Shown here in pieces: positions 16,071 to 25,342 of a stretch of 64,000 bases of DNA. This DNA is from Flavobacterium sp. ov086. Its GTDB lineage: Bacteria > Bacteroidota > Bacteroidia > Flavobacteriales > Flavobacteriaceae. The notes under the pieces are model-generated. The model did not search any database, was not told the DNA's origin, and saw nothing but the letters and a program-made list of their open reading frames with translations. The stretch spans positions 1 through 64,000 of the forward strand of contig NZ_FZNL01000011.1 of the NCBI RefSeq assembly GCF_900187965.1, read 5' to 3'. Within the stretch, counting starts at the first letter, position 1. Every line of letters begins with the position of its first letter. The translations under genes were made by a program, and so were the position numbers.

Positions 16071-17054
16071 ATGGCAATAAGAAAAATCGCCTTTGTCTTC
16101 CTTTTTTTGAATATTGTTTTTTTAAATTCGTCTTATTCTCAAAAATATAGTGCCATAGATAGTATTGTTTTGAAGTACCCAAGTTTTGGCAGTACAGAAA
16201 AATTAGCAGAAAGAATTCAAAAAGATTTCATATCAGAACAAGATAAAGCAAGAGCAATTTATAGTTGGATTGCATTGAATTTGGATTATGATTTAAAGAC
16301 TTATTTAGATCCTCCAAAACCTAAAACTTTTGATTCTAAGAATGAATCGGAGAATGCTAAACAAATTCAATTGGCGCATGTAAGTACCACCCAGAAAGCA
16401 TTTAGATCTAAAAAAGCAGTATGCGAGGGATTTTCTTTGTTGTACCAGCATTTGGCGACATTGTGCGGATTAAAATGTCAGGTTGTAACCGGAGATTCTA
16501 AAATAATACTGAATGATATTGGCAGAAAAAGATTAGGATCAAATCATGCCTGGAATACGGTTCAGATTGATGGAAAATGGATATTAGTTGATGCGACATG
16601 GGGGCAAGGATATTTTGATGAAAAGCGTCAGGTTAGCGTAAAGAAATTTACGCCCATTTATTTTGATATGGCTCCTGAATATTTCTACATGAAACATTTT
16701 CCGGAGTCGTCAATGTATGCAGGTAACACAGGAAATAAAGACGCCTTTTTAAACGGACCACTTATCTATAATGAATTTGTAGATAATTCCTGTGAAATTT
16801 CAGCTCCATACTCAGGAGTTGTTCATGCAAATGATGGTGATAAAATAACCTTTCAAATTAAAAATATTTCAAGACTCGAGGATCTTTATTATTTGAATAA
16901 AAAAGATGAGCATGTCAAGATTGAAAATCCAAAAGAAAAAAATGGAGCATTAGAATTTCAGGTTACTTATAACAGAAAATATGGTCGATTTATAACTTTT
17001 TTTCTCTCTAATCAAGCTCTTGCAGCTTTTAAAATAGTTCCAAAATTAATGTAG
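16071..17054 (+). CDS. Secreted transglutaminase-like protein, copy 2
   Basis: A 327-residue paralogue of the preceding gene, matching along its full length from signal peptide (ends near SYSQ) through the C-terminal beta domain ('GALEFQVTY' and 'AAFKIVPK' are shared). The triad Cys118 (KAVCEGF), His159 (SNHAWN) and Asp174 (LVDATWG) is intact. This copy has two extra Cys near 132-136 ('LCGLKC'). The 41-bp spacing and shared direction point to tandem duplication within one transcript. Confidence 0.82.
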   Translation: MAIRKIAFVFLFLNIVFLNSSYSQKYSAIDSIVLKYPSFGSTEKLAERIQKDFISEQDKARAIYSWIALNLDYDLKTYLDPPKPKTFDSKNESENAKQIQLAHVSTTQKAFRSKKAVCEGFSLLYQHLATLCGLKCQVVTGDSKIILNDIGRKRLGSNHAWNTVQIDGKWILVDATWGQGYFDEKRQVSVKKFTPIYFDMAPEYFYMKHFPESSMYAGNTGNKDAFLNGPLIYNEFVDNSCEISAPYSGVVHANDGDKITFQIKNISRLEDLYYLNKKDEHVKIENPKEKNGALEFQVTYNRKYGRFITFFLSNQALAAFKIVPKLM

Positions 17055-17144
17055 CCATAATGTTTGTTTAAAGAGTTTTCTTCTTTTATCGAATTGGCGT
17101 ATCTTAGCAATTAGGGTTTTGAAAATTAATATAGTAGCCAGATT

Positions 17145-18320
17145 ATGGAAACAACTTTCCTGAAATCAATATTAGATAATGATTTCTATAAATTTACGAT
17201 GCAGCATACTGTAATAAAACTTTTTCCAAAGGCAAGAGTTCGTTATGGTTTTATAAATAGAGGAAAGCATAGTTTTCCGCCGGGTTTTGGAGATTTACTT
17301 CGAAAATCAGTCGATGCTATGGCAGACTTGCGATTAACAAAAGAGGAAAAGCTGTACTTATCACATCATTGTCCTTATTTGGATCCCACTTATTTTGATT
17401 TTTTGCAAGGATATATCTATGATCCTTCAGAAGTTCAAATTAGTCAGGAAGGATCCGATATAAAAGTTACTGTTGAAGGGTATTGGTATCGTACGATTTT
17501 ATGGGAAGTACCTTTGATGGCATTAATTTCGGAACTTTTTTATAAATCCAATCACTTAATCCGTTTAAATGATGAAGCGGTAAAAGAGCTTACTAAAAAC
17601 AAAATTGATAATTATAATAAACTAGGAGTTTCGATTTTGGAATTTGGTACAAGACGCCGTCATTCTTATGATGTACATGTTTTGATAAACGATACGTTGC
17701 GAACTTTTGGTTCTCAAAGTTTTATAGGAACCAGTAATGTACACTTTGCGATGGTTAATAACATGCGGCCTTTAGGAACACATGCACATGAATGGTTTAT
17801 GTTTCATGCGGCGCAGTACGGGTTTAAAATGGCTAATTTTATGAGCCTTGAACATTGGACACAAGTTTATGGTGGAGATCTGGGTATTGCCTTGACAGAT
17901 ACTTATACTAGTGAAATTTTCTTCAGTCAGTTTGATAAAAAATACTCCAAACTTTTTGATGGAGTACGTCATGATAGCGGAGATCCAATTGAGTTTGCAC
18001 AAAAAGTAATTTCGCATTATGCTAAAATGGGAATTGATCCGCAATCGAAAGTAATTGTTTTCTCGGATTCTCTAAATTATGATAAGGTAAAAAACATAAC
18101 TGATTTCTGTAAAGATAAAATCAAAATGTCATTCGGAATTGGAACCAATTTCACCAATGATGTAGGTCTGCCATCTATGAATATGGTTATAAAATTGACA
18201 GAAGTTAAAATGGAAAACAGACATTGGGAGGGAGTTGTAAAACTTTCTGATGAGAAAAATAAAAATACTGGAACGCCTGAAATGATTGATTTGGCGAAAG
18301 AAGTACTGGGAATCAAATAG
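17145..18320 (+). CDS. pncB: Nicotinate phosphoribosyltransferase
   Basis: Converts nicotinate and PRPP to nicotinate mononucleotide in NAD salvage, with ATP hydrolysis through a phosphohistidine. The 391-residue length is normal. Diagnostic segments are 'LDNDFYKFTMQ' near the N-terminus, 'ILEFGTRRRHSYDVH' (about 164-178), the GTHAHEW motif holding the expected phosphorylated His (about 215) and 'FDGVRHDSGDP'. It probably acts as a stand-alone gene; parE follows after about 160 bp. Confidence 0.95.
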   Translation: METTFLKSILDNDFYKFTMQHTVIKLFPKARVRYGFINRGKHSFPPGFGDLLRKSVDAMADLRLTKEEKLYLSHHCPYLDPTYFDFLQGYIYDPSEVQISQEGSDIKVTVEGYWYRTILWEVPLMALISELFYKSNHLIRLNDEAVKELTKNKIDNYNKLGVSILEFGTRRRHSYDVHVLINDTLRTFGSQSFIGTSNVHFAMVNNMRPLGTHAHEWFMFHAAQYGFKMANFMSLEHWTQVYGGDLGIALTDTYTSEIFFSQFDKKYSKLFDGVRHDSGDPIEFAQKVISHYAKMGIDPQSKVIVFSDSLNYDKVKNITDFCKDKIKMSFGIGTNFTNDVGLPSMNMVIKLTEVKMENRHWEGVVKLSDEKNKNTGTPEMIDLAKEVLGIK

Positions 18321-18482
18321 TATTTTTTTGTTTAAAAGCTGATTTTTTATACTTTTAATGGTCGTATTATTTTAAAATCAATTTAAATAGGATTTAAAGC
18401 TGTTATTAATCATAACAAAAAAAAAATACGCTTTCATTTTTTGACTATAAATGGTACATTAGCCAAAAATCCAATTTACTTT

Positions 18483-20354
18483 ATGCTAGAGCAAAATCAA
18501 TATACCGAAGATAATATTCGATCACTCGATTGGAAAGAACATATCCGTATGCGTCCGGGGATGTATATCGGAAAATTGGGAGACGGATCTTCGCCGGATG
18601 ATGGTATTTATATTCTGTTAAAAGAGGTTTTAGACAACTGTATCGATGAGTTCGTAATGGGCTCGGGGAAAACTATTGAAGTGACTATCAAGGATAAAAC
18701 GGTTTCGGTTCGTGATTACGGACGTGGAATTCCGTTAGGAAAAGTAGTTGATGTAGTTTCAAAAATGAACACAGGAGGAAAGTATGATTCTAAAGCTTTC
18801 CAGAAATCAGTGGGTTTGAACGGTGTCGGAACAAAAGCCGTAAATGCACTTTCAAATTATTTCCGTGTAGAATCTGTTCGTGATGATAAACAAAAAGGAG
18901 CAGAATTCTCAGCAGGAAATCTGGTTCTTGAAGAAGATATAATTGATACAACAAAGCGAAAAGGAACAAAAGTTACTTTTACGCCAGATGAAACCATCTT
19001 TAAAAATTACAAATTCCGTATGGAATATGTAATTAAAATGGTCAAAAACTATTGTTACCTAAACAATGGTTTGACGATTATTTTTAATGGTGAAAAATAT
19101 ATTTCTGAAAATGGTCTTAGAGATTTATTAGAAGAAACAATTAGTGAAGAAGACCTTGAATATCCAATTATTCACTTAAAAGATCATGATATCGAGATCG
19201 CTTTAACGCACAGTAAAACGCAATATAGCGAAGAATATCACTCTTTTGTCAACGGTCAGAATACCACACAAGGAGGAACGCACTTAGCGGCTTACAGAGA
19301 AGCGATTGTAAAAACCATTCGGGAGTTTTACAACAAAAACTTCGAAGCGTCAGATGTTCGTAAATCGATCGTAAGTGCAATTAGTATCAAGGTTATGGAA
19401 CCGGTTTTTGAGTCGCAGACCAAAACTAAATTAGGTTCTACAGATATGGGTTCTGATGACGGAACTCCAGCAGTTTCAGTTCGTACTTTTGTAAATGATT
19501 TTGTGAAGAACAAACTAGATAATTATTTACATAAAAATACACCAACGGCAGAAGCTTTATTACGTAAAATTTTGCAAGCTGAACGCGAGAGAAAAGAATT
19601 GTCAGGAATTAGAAAACTGGCAACAGATCGTGCTAAAAAAGCCAATCTTCATAATAAAAAATTAAGAGATTGCCGCGCACATCTTCCGGATACTAAAAAC
19701 CCAAGAAACTTAGAAAGTACACTTTTTATTACCGAGGGAGATTCGGCTTCCGGATCTATTACAAAGTCGCGTGACGTGAATACTCAGGCAGTTTTCAGTT
19801 TACGTGGTAAGCCTTTGAATTCGTACGGAATGAGTAAGAAAATTGTTTATGAAAATGAAGAATTCAACTTACTCCAGGCAGCTCTGGATATCGAAGACGG
19901 ATTGGAAAAATTACGTTACAACAATATCGTAATCGCAACCGATGCCGATGTCGATGGAATGCACATTCGTTTGTTATTGATTACATTTTTCCTTCAATTT
20001 TTCCCTGAATTAATCAAAGAAGGGCATTTGTATATCTTGCAAACGCCACTTTTCAGGGTTCGAAATAAGAAAGAAACAATCTATTGTTATTCAGAAGAAG
20101 AACGAAAAGATGCGATCGAAAAACTAAAACCAAAACCGGAAATCACCCGATTTAAAGGTTTGGGAGAGATTTCTCCGGATGAGTTCAAGAATTTTATTGG
20201 AGAAACGATTCGCCTTGACCCAATTATGATGGATAAAAACACCTCGATTGAGCAATTATTGTCTTTTTATATGGGAAAAAACACACCAGACAGACAAGAA
20301 TTTATCATCAAGAACTTGAAGGTGGAATTGGATACGGTTGAAGCTGAAGTTTAA
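18483..20354 (+). CDS. parE: DNA topoisomerase IV subunit B (type IIA topoisomerase ATPase)
   Basis: ATPase subunit of topoisomerase IV, which decatenates daughter chromosomes. The GHKL domain shows 'LDNCIDEF' (Mg/ATP-binding Asn), '[10 protein letters not shown]' and '[14 protein letters not shown]'; then a transducer domain, then a TOPRIM domain with TEGDSASGS and the DADVDG acidic cluster. I chose the ATG at 18483 (623 residues, [17 protein letters not shown]); an upstream TTG adds 14 residues unlike the family. GyrB-like naming is possible, but size and pairing with the downstream subunit A favour ParE. Confidence 0.93.
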   Translation: MLEQNQYTEDNIRSLDWKEHIRMRPGMYIGKLGDGSSPDDGIYILLKEVLDNCIDEFVMGSGKTIEVTIKDKTVSVRDYGRGIPLGKVVDVVSKMNTGGKYDSKAFQKSVGLNGVGTKAVNALSNYFRVESVRDDKQKGAEFSAGNLVLEEDIIDTTKRKGTKVTFTPDETIFKNYKFRMEYVIKMVKNYCYLNNGLTIIFNGEKYISENGLRDLLEETISEEDLEYPIIHLKDHDIEIALTHSKTQYSEEYHSFVNGQNTTQGGTHLAAYREAIVKTIREFYNKNFEASDVRKSIVSAISIKVMEPVFESQTKTKLGSTDMGSDDGTPAVSVRTFVNDFVKNKLDNYLHKNTPTAEALLRKILQAERERKELSGIRKLATDRAKKANLHNKKLRDCRAHLPDTKNPRNLESTLFITEGDSASGSITKSRDVNTQAVFSLRGKPLNSYGMSKKIVYENEEFNLLQAALDIEDGLEKLRYNNIVIATDADVDGMHIRLLLITFFLQFFPELIKEGHLYILQTPLFRVRNKKETIYCYSEEERKDAIEKLKPKPEITRFKGLGEISPDEFKNFIGETIRLDPIMMDKNTSIEQLLSFYMGKNTPDRQEFIIKNLKVELDTVEAEV

Positions 20355-20373
20355 AAATTAAAGTAATATAATA

Positions 20374-21477
20374 TTGCCAGACGGTCTTCAAAATAAAATC
20401 ATTTTTCAGCAAGTTGCGGAGTTATTGCAAAATGCCCGACAACAAGTTTTACGTACCGTAAATTCAACAATGACAATTACCTATTTTGAAATTGGAAGAA
20501 TCATTGTTGAGGAAGAGCAAAGAGGTAAAGAGCGTGCTGAATACGGGAAAAAGCTTTTAAAAAGCCTTTCTAAAGAATTGACAAAGGAGTTTGGAAAAGG
20601 TTTTTCTTTAGTTAGTTTAGAGAATATTAGGAAGTTTTATTTGACCTACTCAAATTCCGAATCACTGACTCGGATTTTACAAATTCAAAAAACCCAGTCA
20701 CTGACTGAGGAATTCAAATCTAAAAAAACGCAGTCAGTGACTGCGCAATTTAATAGGATTGATTACGAAACATTGGCTTCGTTTTTTAAATTGACTTTTA
20801 CCCATTATGTTTTTTTAATGCGAATCGATGATGAAAAAGAAAGACGTTTCTACAAAATAGAGTCTGAAAAATACAATTGGAGTGTTCGGGAATTAAAACG
20901 TCAATATGATTCAGCGCTTTATACAAGATTAGCTTTAAGCAGAGATAAAGAAGGGGTTTTGAAACTTTCTGAAAAGGGTCAGATTATCGAAAAACCTAAA
21001 GATCTTATTAAAGATCCATATATACTTGAATTTTTGGGGTTACCAGAATTACATCAATATTCAGAATCTCAATTAGAACAAGAAATCATTAATAAACTAG
21101 AACATTTTCTGCTAGAATTAGGTCATGGTTTTACTTTTGTTGCAAGACAGGAAAGAATTACATTTGATGATAAACATTTTAAAATAGATTTAGTTTTTTA
21201 TAATAGAATCTTAAGATGTTTTGTTCTTATAGATTTGAAAATAGGTGAATTAAAACATCAGGATTTAGGTCAAATGCAAATGTATGTCAATTATTATGAC
21301 AGAGAAATGCGATTGGAAGATGAAAACAAAACTATCGGAATTGTTCTTTGCCAAAATAAAAGTGAAGCAGTAGTAAAATATACGTTACCTGAAAACAACG
21401 AGCAAATTTTTGCCAGTAAATATAAAACGGTATTACCAAGTGTTGAGGTTTTGAAAGAACTTCTGGAGTGTAAATAG
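20374..21477 (+). CDS. DUF1016 / YhcG-type PD-(D/E)xK nuclease
   Basis: A protein of about 367 residues with the YhcG layout: N-terminal DUF1016_N winged-helix domain ('LQNARQQVLRTVNSTMTITYFEIGR', about 15-125) and C-terminal PD-(D/E)xK nuclease domain (about 205-355) with Asp in FKIDLVFYN and 'VLIDLKIGEL' providing the D...DxK signature. The start is a TTG at 20374, 19 bp after parE; no ATG fits. Between the domains are three 12-residue repeats (Q/E-S-L/V-T...) encoded by palindromic DNA at 20657-20745. YhcG-type proteins occur near restriction or defence genes in other bacteria. Here it sits in a topoisomerase operon. Confidence 0.85.
   Translation: MPDGLQNKIIFQQVAELLQNARQQVLRTVNSTMTITYFEIGRIIVEEEQRGKERAEYGKKLLKSLSKELTKEFGKGFSLVSLENIRKFYLTYSNSESLTRILQIQKTQSLTEEFKSKKTQSVTAQFNRIDYETLASFFKLTFTHYVFLMRIDDEKERRFYKIESEKYNWSVRELKRQYDSALYTRLALSRDKEGVLKLSEKGQIIEKPKDLIKDPYILEFLGLPELHQYSESQLEQEIINKLEHFLLELGHGFTFVARQERITFDDKHFKIDLVFYNRILRCFVLIDLKIGELKHQDLGQMQMYVNYYDREMRLEDENKTIGIVLCQNKSEAVVKYTLPENNEQIFASKYKTVLPSVEVLKELLECK
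20657..20745 (+). repeat. Three phased palindromes with exact 36-bp period inside the DUF1016 nuclease gene
   Basis: CCGAATCAcTGACTCGG (20657-20673, one mismatch), CAGTCAcTGACTG (20695-20707) and CGCAGTCAgTGACTGCG (20729-20745) are centred at 20665, 20701 and 20737, exactly 36 bp apart. They encode 12-residue repeats with the core S-L/V-T. The AT-rich spacers are also similar ('AATTCAAAxxxxAAAAAA'). Confidence 0.9.
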
Positions 21478-21487
21478 ATTCTAATAA

Positions 21488-22063
21488 ATGAAGAAAATAC
21501 TATTTCTGATTTCCATCTTAATTCTTATTTCTTGTAAAAAAGAAAAGATAGAAAGTCAGTCATTTAGTAAACTGATTACAAAGAGAGAATTTCCTTTAAA
21601 GAATTATTCAAAAATTGAATTAATCTCTTATTATAACAGAGTAGTTTGGGATACAAAATATAAAGGAGAACCTCCAATTTATAAGGTATTAGTTGATAAT
21701 TATAAATTAACTTTCGACAGTACAATGATTCAGGAGAGAGTGGTACTTAATAAGGTTCAGGAGAAAGAACTTTTAAATCTAATGGTATGTGATACTTGTG
21801 CTCTGAAGCAAATTGAATCAGCGTGTTATAATCCCAGGCACATGATTTTGTTTAGAGATGATAAAAACAGAATTATTGGTTATAATGAATTTTGCATGGA
21901 ATGTTATGCTTCAAGCAATTCAGCTAATCTTGATGGATTTCAAAAATATTGTTATTCTGATATGGAAGCATTATTTAAAAAGTTTGGAATTAACCTTTTT
22001 ATGGAAGATTCAGATAAAGATCAAGAATACATATTCTTTAAAGATAAAGGAATATTAAAATAA
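21488..22063 (+). CDS. Hypothetical lipoprotein
   Basis: A 191-residue protein with a lipoprotein signal (MKKILFLISILILISC, Cys16). The mature part contains five further Cys, including 'VCDTCAL' and 'EFCMECYAS', which could form disulfides or bind metal. No known family is recognised. It begins 10 bp after the DUF1016 gene and 40 bp before parC, so it is probably part of the parE-parC transcript. Confidence 0.6.
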   Translation: MKKILFLISILILISCKKEKIESQSFSKLITKREFPLKNYSKIELISYYNRVVWDTKYKGEPPIYKVLVDNYKLTFDSTMIQERVVLNKVQEKELLNLMVCDTCALKQIESACYNPRHMILFRDDKNRIIGYNEFCMECYASSNSANLDGFQKYCYSDMEALFKKFGINLFMEDSDKDQEYIFFKDKGILK

Positions 22064-22103
22064 AATTAAATCATAAACATACTGGAATAAATTCAGCATT
22101 AAA

Positions 22104-24818
22104 ATGAAAGACGAAGAAGACGATAACATAATTCCAAACGACGACGAGAATAATTCAGATGAAAACCAAATTGATGACAATCAAGACGGCGACGATGAAA
22201 TTATCAACGTAGATGCCAAGCATTTTGAAGGGCAGCATTTTTACGAAAATCAGGAAGAAGAAGGAGAAGACGTTATTACCAAAGTAACGGGAATGTACAA
22301 AGACTGGTTTTTGGATTACGCTTCGTATGTAATCCTTGAACGTGCAGTTCCGGCGATTGAAGATGGTTTTAAACCGGTTCAGCGTCGTATTATGCACTCG
22401 CTTAAAGAATTGGATGATGGTCGTTATAATAAAGTTGCAAATGTTGTAGGACATACCATGCAGTATCACCCACACGGAGATGCGAGTATTGGTGATGCGA
22501 TGGTACAAATTGGTCAGAAAGATTTATTGATTGATTGCCAGGGAAACTGGGGAAATATATTAACGGGTGATGGAGCTGCGGCTTCTCGTTACATCGAGGC
22601 ACGTTTATCTAAATTTGCTTTGGAGGTTTTATATTCTCCAAAAATTACCGATTGGGGTGTTTCGTACGATGGTCGTCGTGCAGAACCAAACAATCTTCCG
22701 GTAAAGTTTCCGTTGCTTTTGGCACAAGGAGCAGAAGGTATTGCGGTTGGTCTTTCGACTAAAGTATTACCGCATAACTTTAATGAATTAATTGATGCTT
22801 CGATCAAGATTTTAAAAGGAAAAGCCTTTACATTATATCCTGATTTTATGACACAAGGTATTGCCGATGTGTCGAATTATAATGACGGACTTCGTGGCGG
22901 ACGTGTGCGTGTGCGTGCTAAAATTGCACAATTAGACAAGAATACCTTGGTAATTACGCAAATTCCGTTTTCGACCAATACAACGACTTTGATTGATAGT
23001 ATTTTGAAAGCCAATGATAAAGGTAAAATCAAAATCAAGAAAATCGAAGATAATACAGCTGCAGATGTTGAGATATTAATTCACCTTTTCCCAGGTGTTT
23101 CTCCGGATAAAACTATCGATGCTTTGTTTGCTTTTACAGCTTGCGAAACTTCTGTAGCGCCTTTAGGTTGTGTTATTGAAGATAATAAGCCGTTGTTTAT
23201 CGGAGTTTCTGAAATGTTGAAAATTTCGACACACAGAACAGTAGATTTACTTCGTCAGGAATTAGAAATTCAATTAGAAGAATTAAAGAATAAATGGCAT
23301 TTCTCTACTTTAGAGAAAATCTTCATTCGTGAAGAAATGTACATTGATTTCAAATTATATTCAGATAGAGAATCTCTTTATAAATATTTGTACGATCGAT
23401 TTGAGCCTTTCAAAAAATCATTTGTTAGAGAAATCAACGATGATGATTTGCAAAGACTGACTCAAATTCCGATGATTCGTATTACTCGTTTTGACTCTGA
23501 TAAAGCCGATGATTTTATCGCCAAGTTAGAAGACGAAATGAAGGAAGTGGAACATCATTTAGAAAATCTAACCGATTTTGCGATTGCTTATTTCACCAAA
23601 TTAAAAGAGAAATACGGAAAAGGTCGTGAGCGTCAAACAGAACTTCGTGTTTTTGACAACGTTGAGGCTACAAAAGTAGTTTTACGTAACACAAAACTAT
23701 ACGTAAACCGCGAAGAAGGTTTTGTTGGAACAAGCTTGAAAAAAGACGAATATCTTACCGATTGTTCTGATATCGATGATGTAATTGTATTTCTTCGTGA
23801 CGGAAAAATGCTTGTCACAAAAGTCGATGCCAAAACATTTGTGGGTAAAGATATTATTCACGTTGCAATTTTTGATAAGAGCGATAAACGAACGATTTAC
23901 AACATGATGTATCGTGATGGAAAATCAGGACCTTCTTATATCAAACGATTCAATGTTTCTGGTGTTACACGTGATAAACCTTATGATTTGACGAATGAAA
24001 CGGCTGGTTCACAAGTAGTTTATTTTTCGCATAATCCAAATGGGGAAGCTGAGGTCATTACCATTTTATTGCGTCAGGTTGGAACGATCAAGAAATTAAA
24101 ATTTGATATTGATTTTGCCAAATTGGCGATAAAAGGCCGTGCTTCAAAAGGAAATTTGGTTACTAAATACCCAATCAAGAAAATTGAATTAAAAGAGAAA
24201 GGAATTTCGACTTTATTGCCAAGAAAAGTTTGGTTTGATGATACCGTAAAACGTCTGAATGTTGATGCAAGGGGAGAATTATTAGGTGAATTTAAACCAA
24301 GTGATAAAATCTTAATCATTAATCAAACAGGTAAACTGAAGGTTATTATACCGGAATTATCAACCCATTTTGATGAGGATATGATTGTTTTGGAGAAATG
24401 GAATCCTAAGAAACCAATTTCGGCGATTTATTACGATGGAGAAAAAGAACGTTATTATTTGAAACGTTTCTTGGTTGAAACAGAAAAGGAGGAAAGTTTT
24501 ATTACAGAACATCCAAATTCACAATTAGAGATCGTATCAACAGATTATCGTCCTGTGGCACAATTGGTTTATGCAAAAGTAAAAGGAGTTCAAAAAGAAG
24601 ATTTACATATAGATGTAGAGGATTTTATTGCCATAAAAGGTCTTAAAGCATTAGGAAATCAGTTGACTACTGAAAAATTAAAACAGGTTAATCTTTTAGA
24701 TCCGTTACCTTATGAAGAACCCGTTGAAGAAGTTCCGGAAAAACCGGAATTAGAGGAAGATGATTCGGTTGAAACAGAATTAGATGACGATGGACAAATA
24801 GGACTCGTTTTAGAATAA
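22104..24818 (+). CDS. parC: DNA topoisomerase IV subunit A
   Basis: DNA-breaking subunit of topoisomerase IV, 904 residues. A very acidic N-terminal extension (about residues 1-56) precedes the core. The 'HPHGDASIGDAMV' segment (about 122-134) is the quinolone-determining region, 'QGNWGNILTGDGAAASRY' follows, and Tyr163 in ASRYIEARL is the catalytic tyrosine. The tower and coiled-coil gate run to about 530, then a beta-pinwheel C-terminal region and an acidic tail. The GyrA box is not obvious, which fits ParC. It is followed by a strong terminator. Confidence 0.95.
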   Translation: MKDEEDDNIIPNDDENNSDENQIDDNQDGDDEIINVDAKHFEGQHFYENQEEEGEDVITKVTGMYKDWFLDYASYVILERAVPAIEDGFKPVQRRIMHSLKELDDGRYNKVANVVGHTMQYHPHGDASIGDAMVQIGQKDLLIDCQGNWGNILTGDGAAASRYIEARLSKFALEVLYSPKITDWGVSYDGRRAEPNNLPVKFPLLLAQGAEGIAVGLSTKVLPHNFNELIDASIKILKGKAFTLYPDFMTQGIADVSNYNDGLRGGRVRVRAKIAQLDKNTLVITQIPFSTNTTTLIDSILKANDKGKIKIKKIEDNTAADVEILIHLFPGVSPDKTIDALFAFTACETSVAPLGCVIEDNKPLFIGVSEMLKISTHRTVDLLRQELEIQLEELKNKWHFSTLEKIFIREEMYIDFKLYSDRESLYKYLYDRFEPFKKSFVREINDDDLQRLTQIPMIRITRFDSDKADDFIAKLEDEMKEVEHHLENLTDFAIAYFTKLKEKYGKGRERQTELRVFDNVEATKVVLRNTKLYVNREEGFVGTSLKKDEYLTDCSDIDDVIVFLRDGKMLVTKVDAKTFVGKDIIHVAIFDKSDKRTIYNMMYRDGKSGPSYIKRFNVSGVTRDKPYDLTNETAGSQVVYFSHNPNGEAEVITILLRQVGTIKKLKFDIDFAKLAIKGRASKGNLVTKYPIKKIELKEKGISTLLPRKVWFDDTVKRLNVDARGELLGEFKPSDKILIINQTGKLKVIIPELSTHFDEDMIVLEKWNPKKPISAIYYDGEKERYYLKRFLVETEKEESFITEHPNSQLEIVSTDYRPVAQLVYAKVKGVQKEDLHIDVEDFIAIKGLKALGNQLTTEKLKQVNLLDPLPYEEPVEEVPEKPELEEDDSVETELDDDGQIGLVLE

Positions 24819-24826
24819 AAATAAAA

Positions 24827-24855
24827 GCCGCTAAGATTTTCTTAGCGGTTTTTTT
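24827..24855 (+). terminator. Terminator of the parE-parC operon
   Basis: CCGCTAAG (24828-24835) pairs with CTTAGCGG (24841-24848), followed by seven T. Confidence 0.93.
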
Positions 24856-25002
24856 GTACTATTCTTTCTCTGATAAACCCTATAATTATATTTTTATAAT
24901 TTATAGTAGACTCCTTATCGTAGATGCTAAGTCTACATTTGTCTTTATTTAATGTTCCTGGCTAGGAAATTAAATAAAAGAAATAGACATTAAAGGTTTG
25001 AT

Positions 25003-25335
25003 ATGAAAAGTAAATTTATTTTTATTGTATTACTGTTTTCCAGTTGTATAGACAGTAATAAATTTAATGGACATGTATACGACTATGATACAGAAATACC
25101 CATTGAAAATGTTTCTATAGATATAAATGGTTATAAGACCCAAACAGACAGTACGGGATATTTTTGCATTGAAGTAAAATCAAATTTGGCATATAAAGTG
25201 ATTTTAAAAAAAGAAGATTATGTCACTAAAAAGATAAATCGTAAACCTGATTCTCTAGGCAAATATTCACAAAAGAGTTTGAAATATAACAGACTGTATT
25301 TATATGCCAAAGAAAGTGATTTTACAAGTAATTAA
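25003..25335 (+). CDS. Small lipoprotein with a carboxypeptidase regulatory-like domain
   Basis: A 110-residue protein with a lipoprotein signal (Cys at about 15 in FSSC) followed by one CarboxypepD_reg-like beta-sandwich: 'FNGHVYDYDTEIPIENVSI', 'TDSTGYFCIEV' and 'YKVILKKEDYVTKKI' match the strands seen in Bacteroidota regulatory-like domains. Probably anchored in the outer membrane or facing the periplasm. It is a single-domain protein, unlike the larger receptor fusions. It converges with the exonuclease gene, 7 bp apart. Confidence 0.65.
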   Translation: MKSKFIFIVLLFSSCIDSNKFNGHVYDYDTEIPIENVSIDINGYKTQTDSTGYFCIEVKSNLAYKVILKKEDYVTKKINRKPDSLGKYSQKSLKYNRLYLYAKESDFTSN

Positions 25336-25342
25336 ATGTTTC

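Noticed and set aside
20657..20745. CRISPR-like array from the phased palindromes
   Set aside because: Only three units, in-frame inside a coding sequence, spacers are similar to one another rather than unique, and there are no cas genes.
22155..22508. Antisense frame at the parC N-terminus
   Set aside because: Mirror of the acidic and conserved topoisomerase sequence; no promoter or family match.
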